64,000 nt of DNA from Sphingobacteriales bacterium (GTDB taxonomy: Bacteria > Bacteroidota > Bacteroidia > Chitinophagales > UBA2359): contig JADJTE010000006.1 of NCBI GenBank assembly GCA_016711295.1, positions 1-64,000 on the forward strand. The letters run 5' to 3'. Numbering within the stretch: position 1 is the first letter of the stretch; every line of letters begins with the position of its first letter. Made by a program: the position numbers and the translations under genes. Below, in pieces: positions 42,113 to 51,763 of this stretch. A model generated the notes under the pieces. The model was not told the origin of the DNA, did no database searches, and saw only the letters and a list, made by a program, of their open reading frames with translations.

Positions 42113-42925
42113 TCAATCTCTATTTTGTAAAATAGATGTAACAAAATCTAAATAATCGTCCACCGTTGGAGTGTCTGTTGTGGCAGCAAATTTTTTTATT
42201 TTTAAATACGTCTCCTCGTATTTGGTGTTTTGAACATCAGGCATTAAGGCATCAAAAAAAGCAATAAATTCGTCGCGCATCTTGTTGTTATTCAGTACTT
42301 TAGCGGTCAACCCATCGTCAATAGATTCAAATCGGGCAACGACGTGGTCGGTTTGCAAGCCTTTTTCGCCCCTCAGCAATAGACGTTGCAGGGTGATATG
42401 TTCGCCCAAGTGTGGTACTCTATTATCTAAACCGCCCAATTCTACTAATTTAGATTTTTGGAAAATGATCCCATTTATATGCGGAAATATCCGCAAATAT
42501 GAAAGTGGAGTCAGGTCTCTGTGTGTTGTTCTGGGAATAATCTCTGTGGTTTGGCGAGAGTGCATTTGGCATTTTCCCGCAACAAAAGCATAGTTTTTTT
42601 CCTTTATATAGGGCAATAAATCCTTTGAGCGATTGGGAAAACTCACGTCGTCATCGTCCAAAAATAGGATATAATCGTATTTGGCGGCAGCAATACCGAC
42701 ATTACGCGCTTCGATAACGCCCTTGTTCTGCGCGTTTCTTATCAAATGAATATTGTTATCAAAACGATTTTGCAGATCCGTCGGAATTTCTACCGGCTTT
42801 GTGCCGCAATCATCTATGATAATCAATTCGGAGGGCAAAATACGTTCTTCAATCACCGAATCGATGGCTTTTAATAACAATTCATTGCGATGATAGGTGG
42901 TAATAATATAAGATACACCAATCAT
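42113..42925 (-). CDS. Family 2 glycosyltransferase
   Basis: A 270-residue GT-A-fold glycosyltransferase. The N-terminus has the nucleotide-sugar site VSYIITTYHRNELLLKAI and the acidic IIIDDCG; the metal-binding DxD-type motif is LFLDDDDVSFP near residue 93. An acceptor-side HLGEHITLQRLLL region follows. No membrane helix is present, so it is cytoplasmic. The substrate is unknown and no other polysaccharide genes are adjacent. The reading frame is intact, and a -7 promoter element lies 50 bp upstream. Confidence 0.85.
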   Translation of the reverse strand: MIGVSYIITTYHRNELLLKAIDSVIEERILPSELIIIDDCGTKPVEIPTDLQNRFDNNIHLIRNAQNKGVIEARNVGIAAAKYDYILFLDDDDVSFPNRSKDLLPYIKEKNYAFVAGKCQMHSRQTTEIIPRTTHRDLTPLSYLRIFPHINGIIFQKSKLVELGGLDNRVPHLGEHITLQRLLLRGEKGLQTDHVVARFESIDDGLTAKVLNNNKMRDEFIAFFDALMPDVQNTKYEETYLKIKKFAATTDTPTVDDYLDFVTSILQNRD

Positions 42926-42977
42926 TCTTTATTTTTATTATATAATTATTTAGACAATTTTGTTGAACTATGACTTG

Positions 42978-42985
42978 CAAAGTTA
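42978..42985 (-). promoter_or_regulatory. Possible Bacteroidota -7 element for the glycosyltransferase
   Basis: Minus-strand TAACTTTG matches TAnnTTTG and lies about 55 bp before the start codon. No TTG is found at 19 bases, so only half of the promoter is supported. Confidence 0.35.
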
Positions 42986-43118
42986 GCAAAAACAACACCA
43001 TAAGAATTTATCAACATAAAGTGAAAACAATAATACATTGTATTGTTTTTGTAAAAAACATATTGTTATTGCAAATAACTCACCAAAACTAATCCAACAA
43101 CCCAAGATACCCTCGATA

Positions 43119-43166
43119 AAAAAACGGCATAAGGGCTTCATTGAATCTAGGAAGCCCTTATGCCGT
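43119..43166 (-). terminator. Strong Rho-independent terminator of the SIMPL gene
   Basis: CGGCATAAGGGCTTC pairs perfectly with GAAGCCCTTATGCCG around an 11-nt loop. On the minus strand the stem is followed by a run of T (TTTTTTTATC). It lies 25 bp after the stop codon of the SIMPL-domain gene. Confidence 0.9.
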
Positions 43167-43191
43167 TGCCAGCAAACAGATTAGGATTGGA

Positions 43192-44142
43192 TTATGGTTT
43201 CAGGATATAGCGCGTTTGGACATGGCAATATATCTGCACTGCTGGCTCTATGATTTGGGGGTTAATTACCTTGTCAAATTCATTGTAGGGCAATTTATTG
43301 TAATATACCGTCTGGCTTTTGGGGGCACTAACTACGTTGCTGAGGTCGACGCGTTTGACGGCGGATAGCGTGGGGTTGCTAAAGGCTGTGTATTTGTCGT
43401 ACTGCTCTACGGGATACACGCTGCCGATATGTTCGGCTACGCTCTGGTAGCGATTGGGCGATAGTTTGACTCCCAAAAGGCGATAATTGTCGGCTTTTTT
43501 ACCCAATAACCTCACTGCTGTATGGCGCAGCGAGTCATAAACGGCTTCTAAGTCGTTTATCACCACATCTACTTTGATGATGTCATAAATTTCGTGCTTG
43601 GCGGCTTCGGTCAAGATAGCCTTGAGGGTTGCATTGTCGGTATAAGCGATGTGGACATTTTTTTTGATTTCAAAACCTCGGGGCACTTCGTTATATGTCT
43701 TGCTGAACAATTTTTTTTCTACTTCGTACTCAAAAACGGGTACTTGCGATACAAAATCGACGTATCGGTCTTTCGTGCCTATGCCTAAGCGGTCTAAGGC
43801 AGTCAAAAATGCATCTATGCGGCGGTCGATAAGCGTATGACATTCCTCTACGTTTTCGGCAATTTGCGCTGTACCCAGCATTGCCACATACGAGTCGGCA
43901 GTGACGTTCATCATTACCCTCGCATTGAGTGTAACGGCGGTATCGCCCACAAAATCAGCCGTTGTACCGCTGCTGCCCGCCCATACCACAGTAGGAGTTT
44001 TGGCGTTTAGGCGGTCGTTGTTTTCGTAATACCGCTGCGATTTTTGTTGGCTTTGGAGTGCGTTGCCCGCTACTTGCGCCAGCAACGCATCGGCATAAAA
44101 GCAGAGGCTACTCAATAGCAGCCCAAAATAAAGGCGTTTCAT
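43192..44142 (-). CDS. SIMPL (DUF541) domain protein, exported
   Basis: A 316-residue protein with a signal peptide (MKRLYFGLLLSSLCF ... LLAQ). The middle part (TLNARVMMNVTADSYVAML, then helices with IDAFLTALDRLGIG, then SQVPVFEYEV) follows the SIMPL fold seen in periplasmic or outer-membrane proteins of unknown role, some tied to interleukin-1 receptor signalling homologues or oxidative stress. The family assignment is from this layout, not a search. It ends at a strong terminator. It has no clear operon partner. Confidence 0.7.
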   Translation of the reverse strand: MKRLYFGLLLSSLCFYADALLAQVAGNALQSQQKSQRYYENNDRLNAKTPTVVWAGSSGTTADFVGDTAVTLNARVMMNVTADSYVAMLGTAQIAENVEECHTLIDRRIDAFLTALDRLGIGTKDRYVDFVSQVPVFEYEVEKKLFSKTYNEVPRGFEIKKNVHIAYTDNATLKAILTEAAKHEIYDIIKVDVVINDLEAVYDSLRHTAVRLLGKKADNYRLLGVKLSPNRYQSVAEHIGSVYPVEQYDKYTAFSNPTLSAVKRVDLSNVVSAPKSQTVYYNKLPYNEFDKVINPQIIEPAVQIYCHVQTRYILKP

Positions 44143-44376
44143 ACAAGAAAATTGGGATGTAAGTGATTAATGTAATTTATTTTATATTCAAAATTTTTAT
44201 AATCTAAACAAATTGGGATTCTTTTAGGTTTGTTGATTGCCTTTATGATTTGCTGCTGCCGCACTAATGCATATACATTATTTTCATAAATTACTCTTAA
44301 AGATTCCTATCCTATTGGTGCGTTCTGTTTTGGGTTTGGGTAAAAGGCGTTGAAATTAGTATCTTTGCGCTATAAT

Positions 44377-44556
44377 CTAAAATAACACCACCCAAACGTC
44401 TATAGCCTTGTATGTCCGTGGTTTTGTTCGACCCATGGATTTCAACAATATCACATAGAAATGCAAGCGAAATGCGTGGCTCTTGCCATTTTTTTGCCCT
44501 AATTCTAAGGCAGCTCTTGCCTCCCTGTCCAAATGAGGCGTATTGACTCGCTCCAT
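44377..44556 (-). pseudogene. N-terminal remnant of an IS630-family transposase
   Basis: About 60 codons starting MERVNTPHLDREARAAL and continuing LELGQKNGKSHAFRL and VILLKSMGRT, the typical first helix-turn-helix of IS630-type transposases (leucine-rich, GKSHxxRxR...ILLK). The rest of the gene is missing and the frame degenerates. Its 5' end abuts the MITE at 44566. The surrounding 44143-44376 stretch shows nothing else. Confidence 0.5.
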
Positions 44557-44565
44557 ACCACAAAG

Positions 44566-44678
44566 GTAACTGTTTAGGGTATAGGGTTTTGGGTATGGGG
44601 TAATGAGCAATACTTATCTAATAATGCCTGACATCGCTGCATATTCGATTAGTTCCCCCTACAAGGCTAAATAGTTAC
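44566..44678 (+). mobile_element. MITE, short type with internal deletion, near-perfect target duplication
   Basis: A 113-bp element with left end GTAACTGTTTAG and right end CTAAATAGTTAC. Flanks CCACAAAG and CCGCAAAG agree at 7 of 8 bases. It lacks the AGAAATAGC...GGGCTGTTT segment of the longer copies and shares this deletion, with the join CGATTAGTTCCCCCTACAAG, with the copy at 51764. It was inserted between a -7 promoter element (minus strand, 44682-44689) and the transposase remnant. Confidence 0.9.
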
Positions 44679-44709
44679 CCGCAAAGTTAGCAAAAATATT
44701 ATAACCTAC

Positions 44710-44739
44710 TTGGAATCTATCACTTAATGTGTATCTTTG
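44710..44739 (+). promoter_or_regulatory. Bacteroidota-type promoter upstream of the helical-repeat protein gene
   Basis: TTG at 44710-44712, 19 bases, then TATCTTTG at 44732-44739, a full consensus match. Transcription would start near 44746, giving a leader of about 370 nt before the ATG at 45116. That leader is AT-rich with no recognised riboswitch or small open frame. Confidence 0.6.
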
Positions 44740-45115
44740 CGACAAAACTAAACCTACGTATTGTGTGACAATCGGGGGTATATTAGTAGCCTCATAATAG
44801 ACTTTATGAATACAAGGAAAAAAAACAAAAATGTAATTGCCCGATAATCAATATATTTTATTTATAAAAATTATTGCATCTATTATGCAAAATAATTATT
44901 TCAAAAACCAACATCATGCACTGCCCTTTAAAATGGGGTTTAAATAACTTTCTAACGGGCGCATTTTTCATGCTAAAAAAACGATTTTTATTGCTACATG
45001 CAGCCAAGCAACTTTAAAGTGCCAATTAAAATATTTTGGCTTTTTTATTATCATTGCCAAGTGGTGCCACCGCGTAACATCAGTAATTAATAACAAAATC
45101 CCACCCTACCCCATT

Positions 45116-46649
45116 ATGCGCACTGTTTCGACCGATCTGTTCGACCTCATACATGCCCTTAGTGCGAACGACAAACGCATATTTAAACTGTACGCCCAAG
45201 GGTATGGCTCGCAAAAAGATGACGACAAATTATATATCAAATTATTTGATGAAATAGCTAAACAAAGCACCTACGACGAAAATGCCCTCAAAGAGAAATT
45301 AGGCAACCGCAGTTTTAACAGCCAACCTACGCCTTTCAAAAATCACTTGTTCAACCTCATTATCAAAACCTTAGCACCAATACAAGAACCAGCCGAAATA
45401 AGCATCGAAATCAATCAAAAAATAAGCAGTATCAATTTTTTGTACCAAAAGAAAGTTCATAAACCCGCTCTTGCCGCTTTCAAACGGCTTTGGGTAGAGT
45501 TAGAAGAATTAGAAGAGTTCGGCGCAATGTTATTTCTATTGCCATTCCGACACCGGCTTATTCAATCTGGGGCTGCCGACGATTATATAAATGCAGTGCG
45601 CGAATACCCCGTTTATTTAGAGAAAATTAGCGATAAAATAAGCGAAATAGCCCGATATTTGTGCTTAGGTCAGGAAGTAGTCAAACTAACAAATTTGGGA
45701 GATTCTATAACCGATGAAGAAGTGCAACAATTATTGGCTGATTTTTTTAAAACACCCCTGCTGCACCAAACTCCGTCACTATCGCAAAAGGCTATTTGTG
45801 CCTACCATATAGCTCGCTGCCTATATTACGATATGAAAGAAGACTACGAACAATGCTACCAAGAACACCTAAAAATAGTAGAAATATGGCAAAATAAAGA
45901 GAGTTGGCAACAACAGAACTTAGGAAATTGGATAAGCCTACTCTCAAAACAATGTTTAGCTGCCCTACAAGCCCGACGTTTCGATGATATGCAGCGATTT
46001 ATCGAACAATTAGAAATCTTACAACCCAGCAACGAGCGGCTATGCCAAATACGCGACTTATACGTCTTGTGCAAAAAATTGACCCTAAGCGTAGCTAACT
46101 TCCAACTCGAACAACTCCCCAGCAGATTAGAAGCGTTTGAGCAACTCATAAAAGAAGACCCAAAATCGACCCAGAATCTCACATTTCTCGATACCATACA
46201 AGATGCCTTCTCAGCCTAATTTATCTTGGGCAACTACGATGCTGCATTCAAAATGCTGCAATATTATCTATCTATATGATATTTCCCATTGGGTCAACCA
46301 AACCAACGAGTTGTTTTTCAGTTGCGCAGAAATATAACTGCCCATCGAAAATGATGCCACCACAACCGCGCAATCAAAACTAAAAGGGCTTATAAGAAAG
46401 CTGAAAAAAACACCCGCTAAAAGCCCATATATGATAGTTTGGTTAGAAGCGGTTAGCGAATGGCTCAAAGCCAAAAGCCCCGAACGGAAAACGCAAATAT
46501 TAGAACAATGCCTCGTAGATATGACTACCTACCACTCGATGCCCCAATACCAATTTGTACTCCAATTTTTCAATTTTGAACTGTGGCTACAAAGCAAACT
46601 AACACAAAAAACACTGCTACAATGCTATAAAGAAGCCACCCACCAATAA
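45116..46649 (+). CDS. Bacteroidota helical-repeat protein of unknown function, disrupted 3' end
   Basis: Reconstructed at about 510 residues, all helical, with TPR-like pairs of helices but no clear TPR consensus. The N-terminus (LFDLIHALSANDKRIFKLYA) corresponds to that of the partial gene at 62975 (LYRLIKRLTMPEKRFLLRYM), so the two are paralogues. As read, the frame stops at 46217-46219, but the same frame continues SA-stop-FILGNYDAAFKMLQYYLSI; then a frameshift near 46275 leads to DISHWVNQTNELFF, a second TAA, and the final FNFELWLQSKLTQKTLLQCY. Both stops are TAA where tyrosine would fit. This is either a pseudogene or a cluster of errors. Cytoplasmic; role unknown. Confidence 0.5.
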
Positions 46650-46665
46650 GTTCTCCGCCATAGCC

Positions 46666-47491
46666 ATGCTCTATTCCTACGAACAAACCGCCCTCCTACA
46701 CCAGCAGACCTTTGCCCACTTGCGCGTAGTCGAAAGCGAACACCGCCTCAACCTAAGCCTCGACCGACCCGAAAAAAAAACGCCCTCAATCCTACGCTCC
46801 TTAACGAATTAGCTTACGCGCTATCGTATGCCCACCACCAAACAAATATCCGCGTAGTTGTCTTGTCGGCTAATGGCTCGGTGTTTTGTGCTGGAGCGAC
46901 CTCAAATCATTTGGCAGCGGCAATGAAAGTGAAGCCCTCTCAACTATACCTCCGCCGCCACAACAACCCATTATCGGCGACCTATTCGCTCAATTGCACA
47001 AACCCTGCATAGCCCGCCTACACGCACCTGTCTACGCCGGTGGCTTGCTGCTTGTATGCGGCTGCCTATATGTAGTAGCTACCGAAGCTACTTTTTTTGA
47101 CCTGCCCGAAGTCAAACGCGGCTTGTTCCCGATGCAAGTCATGCAAAGCCTGCTACAAGTGATGCCCGCCCGCCGCGTACTTGATTGGTGTATACGCGCT
47201 CGCCGTCTGTACGCGCCCGAAGCCCTACGCGAGGGATTAGTCACGCATCTCGTAGCCAACGATACCGAATTGGATACAACTATTGACGGCATCTGCTCCG
47301 ATATTTGCCAAAACTCGCCCACCGCTATACGTATGGGACTAAAAGCCTATGACGGACTGCGTAGCCGAACCGCCGCCGAAGCACACGCCTACCTAAGCGA
47401 TATGCTGCTGCAAACTCTACAAACCCAAGATGCCATAGAGGGCATTAAGGCGTTTCAGCAAAAACGCTCACCCGTCTGGACAGGGAAATAA
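46666..47491 (+). CDS. Enoyl-CoA hydratase/isomerase family protein, two frameshifts
   Basis: Crotonase-fold protein of about 275 residues. The N-terminal part (LNLSLDRPEK) leads into NALNPTLLNEL only after correcting a run of nine A near 46782; ten A would give EKKNALNP. The oxyanion motif SANGSVFCAGADLKSF is restored by a second correction near 46892. The rest (VYAGGLLLVCGC, then the LPEVKRGLFPMQVM stretch) is intact. The usual catalytic glutamates of hydratases are not obvious (GGLLLVCGCLY has no acid), so the reaction may differ from hydration. It starts just after the helical-repeat gene and is followed by hemH 47 bp later. Confidence 0.75.
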
Positions 47492-47538
47492 CTATACATC
47501 ATACCCCAAAAGCCAACCACATCGCTATCTTTTCTTGA

Positions 47539-48578
47539 ATGTTCCAATCTATTGACCGAAAAATAGGCGTATTACTCATCAATCTTGGCACGCCCAATAG
47601 CCCCGATACGCCCGACGTGCGTCGCTATCTGAACGAATTTTTGACCGACGAACGAGTTATAGACATACCCTATATCCAACGCCAACTCTTGGTGCGTCTG
47701 TTCATATCGCCATTTCGTGCGCCTGCTTCGGGCAAATCGTACCGAGCAATATGGACAGAGCGCGGCTCGCCACTCAAATTTATTAGCCAAGACCTCAGCA
47801 CCGCCCTACAACAATCCTTAGACGAACAATGCCCTGACCAATATAAAGTAGTGCTGGCAATGCGCTACCAATCGCCCGACATCGAAACAGGATTAATGGA
47901 ACTGCGCCGCGCACGAGATCGCGCATTATTGTCGTGCCGCTGTTTCCGCAATACGCGTCGGCAAGCACAGGCTCTGCCCACCAGCGCGTGATGGAGGTCA
48001 TTAGCCAATGGCAGGTAATACCCGACCTCAAATTGATACAGAGTTTTTATGACCACGCGGGCTATATCCGCGCCTTTGCCGAGGTAGGGCGCAGCTATAA
48101 TCCCGACGAGTATGACCATATCTTGTTCAGCTATCATGGAATACCACAAAGGCAAATGCGCAAAGCCGACGACTACAACCACTGCCTACAAACACCCACC
48201 TGCTGCCACCATATCAGCGATAAAAACCAATCTTGCTACAGCGCACAATGCCACGCTACCACCAAAGCCCTTGCCGCTACCTTACAACTGCCGCCCGACC
48301 GATATAGTATATCTTACCAATCGCGATTAGGCAACGACCCTTGGATGCAACCCTATACTATTCGAGTATTAGAAGAATTAGCCCAACGTGGCGTTAAAAA
48401 AATACTCGTTTTCTGCCCCGCATTTGTAGCCGACTGCCTCGAAACCATTTTTGAAATCGGCACCGAATACCAAGAAGAATTTGAAAAATGGGGCGGCGAA
48501 AAAATACAACTCGTAGAAAGCCTCAATGCCCACCCCACTTGGGTTGCCGCCCTAAGCGATATAGTAAGAGCTAATTGA
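47539..48578 (+). CDS. hemH: Ferrochelatase, one frameshift
   Basis: Inserts iron into protoporphyrin IX, the last step of haem synthesis. Motifs: LINLGTPNSPDTPDVRRYLN at the start, RYQSPDIE, the catalytic-histidine stretch LFSYHGIP, and the conserved C-terminal EIGTEYQEEFEKWGG with its glutamate. Total about 346 residues, normal for HemH. The break is near 47917; the restored join reads ARSRIIVVPLFPQYASAS. The start is the ATG at 47539 (MFQSIDRKIGVLL). A MITE begins 6 bp after the stop codon. Confidence 0.92.
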
Positions 48579-48584
48579 TAAATG

Positions 48585-48716
48585 GCAACTATTTAGCCCT
48601 GTAAAAACAGCCCACAAGAATCGCTATTTCTAATCGAATATGCAATGATTTCAGGCATTATTAGATGGGTATTGCTCATTACCCCAAACCCAAAACCCTA
48701 TACCCTAAATAGTTAC
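48585..48716 (-). mobile_element. MITE, short type, perfect 8-bp target duplication
   Basis: A 132-bp element in reverse orientation, with ends GCAACTATTTAG and CTAAATAGTTAC. It is flanked by GATAAATG at 48577-48584 and 48717-48724; the first copy includes the last two bases of the hemH stop codon. Thus the insertion fell exactly at the gene end. No other feature is seen before 48880. Confidence 0.95.
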
Positions 48717-48879
48717 GATAAATGAATAAGTAAAACCGACAAGCCAAAATTGATACCATACTAACTTGGGCTAAACGAATTATGTGCCGCAAGCCGTAGC
48801 GCCACATGCTACTAAGGACACCCGCACCTAATCACCGCCAAAAACCACCCGTTTTTGGACAACTTAATATAATTTTGCC

Positions 48880-50450
48880 ATGACATTTTTTTTACGCCTA
48901 TGCGCTTTGCTGCTCCTTGGCGGAGTAGCCCAAGCCCAAAACCAAGCCCCACAACTCAGCAATGTCCAACCTTGGATAGCAGCCGATGTTGGTGAGTATA
49001 GCTATGTCCTTTTTGATGTGAGTGATGCCGAAAACGACTCTATCATCATTAGCCTTGCCTACTCTAACGATAATGGTGTCACCTACCAACCCTTCCCTGA
49101 CGATACCGACCTAAGTGGTGATATAGGGCACCCAATTGCACCAGGCACCAATAAATATATAGGCATAAATAATATCGGCATATCAGCAAATATGTTTTTG
49201 AAAATCACAGCCCATGACCGCCAAGCAGTCGATATACAGGCTATTGTAGATTCAGTAGATATAGAGCGCGTAATGGCAGATATGGCTTTTGTAGAGGGAA
49301 CGCGGCATTATAGCGCTAACCCTAACCATATCGCTGCTATAAAAGATACGATATATAACCGTTTTGAGGCAGCGAATCTCAATGTTGTGCGCCAAGCCTT
49401 TACGGTCGGTTCATTTACAGATGCAGAAAATATTGTTGGGACACAAACAGGCAACGGGCTTGAACAAGACGTGGTTATCGTAGATGCACACTTCGATACG
49501 GTGGACGACGCGCCTGGTGCCGACGATAACGGAACGGGCGTACTCGGACTACTCGAAACGATGCGCGTATTAGCCCCTTATCACTTCGAGCGCAGCCTAC
49601 AATATATCGGATTCGACCTCGAAGAATTAGGTTTGCTCGGCAGCCTCAATTTTGTAGCTAATGATATTCCCGCCCAAAACAATATTGTAGGCGTACTGAA
49701 CTACGAAATGATTGGCTATTATACCGAAGAACCCAATACCCAAGCCGTGCCCGCAGGATTCAATATACTCTATCCCGACCTATACGCCCAATTGCAAGCC
49801 AACGAGTTTAGAGGCGATTTTCTCATCAATATTGCCAATATAGATTCTAATCCCTTGCGCATGTTGTTCGATAGTTGTGCCGCAGCCTATGTGCCTGCCC
49901 TCAAAGTAATGTCCTTAGCCATACCGGGCAACGGCGAGATAGCACCCGACTTCCGCCGCAGCGACCATGCCCCATTTTGGGATACCGACCGCCAAGCCTT
50001 GATGCTCACAGACGGAGCTAATTTCCGCAATCCCTACTACCATACGCCCAACGATTTGGCACTATCTGTCAATTATGATTTTTTGGTCAATAATATCAAA
50101 GCTACCGTAGCTACCGCCGCTACCTTAGCCCACCCCCTACACGCAACGGTTGTCACCGCGCCTTTTGTACCACAATCTGGTATCTCCAATACCCCACAAC
50201 GGGTTGTCGCCTACATGCGTCGCCTAACCCTGCAAAAGAGCACCTACATGTATCGTGGGCAGATTGCACTGCCAAACAAATGCCCCAATACCTGATGCTG
50301 CACGATAGCAACGGCAAACAAGTGCGCCGCGTAGTGCCCGCACTCGGTAGCAATAGCCTCGATATAGATATAGTTGGTTTGCCGCAAGGTATTTACTACC
50401 TCAGTACCTCCGTAGCGCAGCAACGCCAAACCGTAGTGATACAACCCTAA
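48880..50450 (+). CDS. Secreted M28-family metallopeptidase with T9SS sorting domain, 3' frameshift
   Basis: A signal peptide (ending AQAQ) and a short N-terminal beta domain precede an M28 zinc aminopeptidase domain. Zinc/catalytic motifs are complete: DAHFDTVDDAPGADDNGTG (His, Asp), DLEELGLLGS (two Glu), NYEMIGYY and SDHAPFW (His). The frame breaks near 50190-50270; the other frame gives LMLHDSNGKQVRRVVPA and QGIYYLSTS, a T9SS sorting domain, ending at 50450. Length about 523 residues. It likely trims peptides outside the cell. The upstream gap contains a MITE. Confidence 0.85.
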
Positions 50451-50526
50451 TGGCAGAGGGAAGCAATTTTAATACTCCGTTCCTTTGCACACGCTGAATA
50501 GAATAGGAAAATACACTTAATATTGC

Positions 50527-50580
50527 GAATGCAAATAAATTGGCAATCAGATGATTATGGTTGACAATTTATTTGCATTC
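50527..50580. repeat. Perfect 16-bp inverted repeat downstream of the M28 gene
   Basis: GAATGCAAATAAATTG (50527-50542) and its exact complement CAATTTATTTGCATTC (50565-50580) enclose 22 bases. There is no T run after either arm, so it is a poor intrinsic terminator. It lies between the convergent M28 and sigma-factor genes and may be a terminator or protein-binding site. Confidence 0.6.
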
Positions 50581-50701
50581 ATAATGTCTATTATTTATGT
50601 CACGACTAACACCACCTTTTCGGTGAGCCTCTTGCCCGAAGTAGTCAAGGAACAGCCATTAAAAATGCTTTCAAAGGCTGGCGAAGCGCAGAGCTTTGGA
50701 T

Positions 50702-51358
50702 TTACAATTGGTCAATTATACGCATCACCCTATTAGTCATGGCATCACAATAAACGGCGTTGAACTCGAACAACTCGCTGGGTGAGTACGATTTCTCTAT
50801 CTCGCCTCTCAACATTGCTTTCGACCTATTGAGCCGCACTTTTACGTTGGCTTCGCTGATATTAAGTGCCTCAGCCGTTTCAGCCACATTCATGCCATTG
50901 ATTTCTCGCAAGGAAAAAACTATCCGGTAGTCGGAGGGGATCTTGGCGAGGGCTTCTTCTATGATACTTCCTAGTTCCCGGTTTTGAGCCATTTTATGGA
51001 TGTCGTTTTGTGGGTTTGTAAACATTGGAAGGGCACTATCTTGCACCTCTTGCGCGGTTTCATTGATAACACTGAATTTCCTTTTTTTTCTAAAACAGTT
51101 GTTAAGCATGATGCGGGCAATCCAAGTTCTAAAGCCAGCGCGGCTGTCAAACTGCGATAGGTTTTTATAGGTATCAATGAATGTATCCTGCATCAAATCC
51201 TGCGTATCCTCGTGGTTGTAATTGTAGGACCTACCAATCTTGTACAGGAGCGGGTTAAATCGCCTTATGATAATCTCATAAAGCGATTTGTCTCCGTTCA
51301 AAATTCGCTCGATAAGTGCCGCCTCGGACAGCGTTCCAATTCCAATCATGGGTCTCAT
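50702..51358 (-). CDS. ECF-type RNA polymerase sigma factor
   Basis: A 218-residue sigma-70 family protein with region 2 (NHEDTQDLMQDTFIDTYKNL, FRTWIARIMLNNC) and region 4 (RIVFSLREINGMNVAETAEA, helix-turn-helix SEANVKVRLNRS). Region 1 and 3 are short, as in ECF sigmas. It is translationally coupled (4-bp ATGA overlap) to the upstream membrane protein gene, which may be a sensor or target. No anti-sigma gene with a recognisable domain lies next to it in the window. Its regulon is unknown. Confidence 0.88.
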   Translation of the reverse strand: MRPMIGIGTLSEAALIERILNGDKSLYEIIIRRFNPLLYKIGRSYNYNHEDTQDLMQDTFIDTYKNLSQFDSRAGFRTWIARIMLNNCFRKKRKFSVINETAQEVQDSALPMFTNPQNDIHKMAQNRELGSIIEEALAKIPSDYRIVFSLREINGMNVAETAEALNISEANVKVRLNRSKAMLRGEIEKSYSPSELFEFNAVYCDAMTNRVMRIIDQL

Positions 51359-51729
51359 GCCGCCACTATTTTAGAAATTTTCGCCATAGAGAATGCAGCA
51401 ACCGCCATAACAAGGTCTCGTACTGCTACATCAAGATAGTTGAAACCGAGTAATAATGTCAATGCTATCACAGTGAGCCAAGCGGCAACGACATATCCGC
51501 CAATCTCGGTTTTTTTCAGCACTAGAATACCCGCAACAATTTCGATAACGCCCACTATCATCATGAACGTAGCACCTGAAAAAGGCAGCATTCCTGCAAT
51601 AGAAGGGTTGATGTATTGCTCCCAATTGGTGAGTATGTTGCTGAATTTGTCGGCACCTGCCACAATAGGCACAATCCCGAAAGTGTATTTCAGCAGATTG
51701 AAAGTCTGTTTTAAAGATGAATTTTCCAT
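51355..51729 (-). CDS. DoxX-like four-helix membrane protein
   Basis: A 124-residue protein with about four hydrophobic segments: LLKYTFGIVPIVAGADKF, GATFMMIVGVIEIVAGILVL, VVAAWLTVIALTLLLGF and VRDLVMAVAAFSMAKI. The arrangement resembles DoxX-type membrane proteins, which often accompany stress-related sigma factors. It overlaps the sigma-factor gene by 4 bp. A MITE lies 34 bp upstream of its start codon, so promoter sequence must be inside or beyond that element. Function unknown. Confidence 0.6.
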   Translation of the reverse strand: MENSSLKQTFNLLKYTFGIVPIVAGADKFSNILTNWEQYINPSIAGMLPFSGATFMMIVGVIEIVAGILVLKKTEIGGYVVAAWLTVIALTLLLGFNYLDVAVRDLVMAVAAFSMAKISKIVAA

Positions 51730-51763
51730 TTTTTTATAGTCACATTGATTGTTAAAAATAAAA

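Noticed and set aside
42960..43190. Small RNA in the gap before the SIMPL gene
   Set aside because: The strong hairpin has a T run in the minus direction and sits 25 bp after a stop codon, which is explained fully as a terminator.
46217..46345. Stop codon reassignment (TAA read as tyrosine)
   Set aside because: TAA ends many intact genes in the window (for example radA, tatC and the transketolase), so the code is standard; substitution or sequencing error is simpler.
50551..50736. 61-codon open frame after the M28 gene
   Set aside because: It begins within the inverted-repeat loop, has no conserved features, and overlaps the end of the sigma-factor gene on the other strand.
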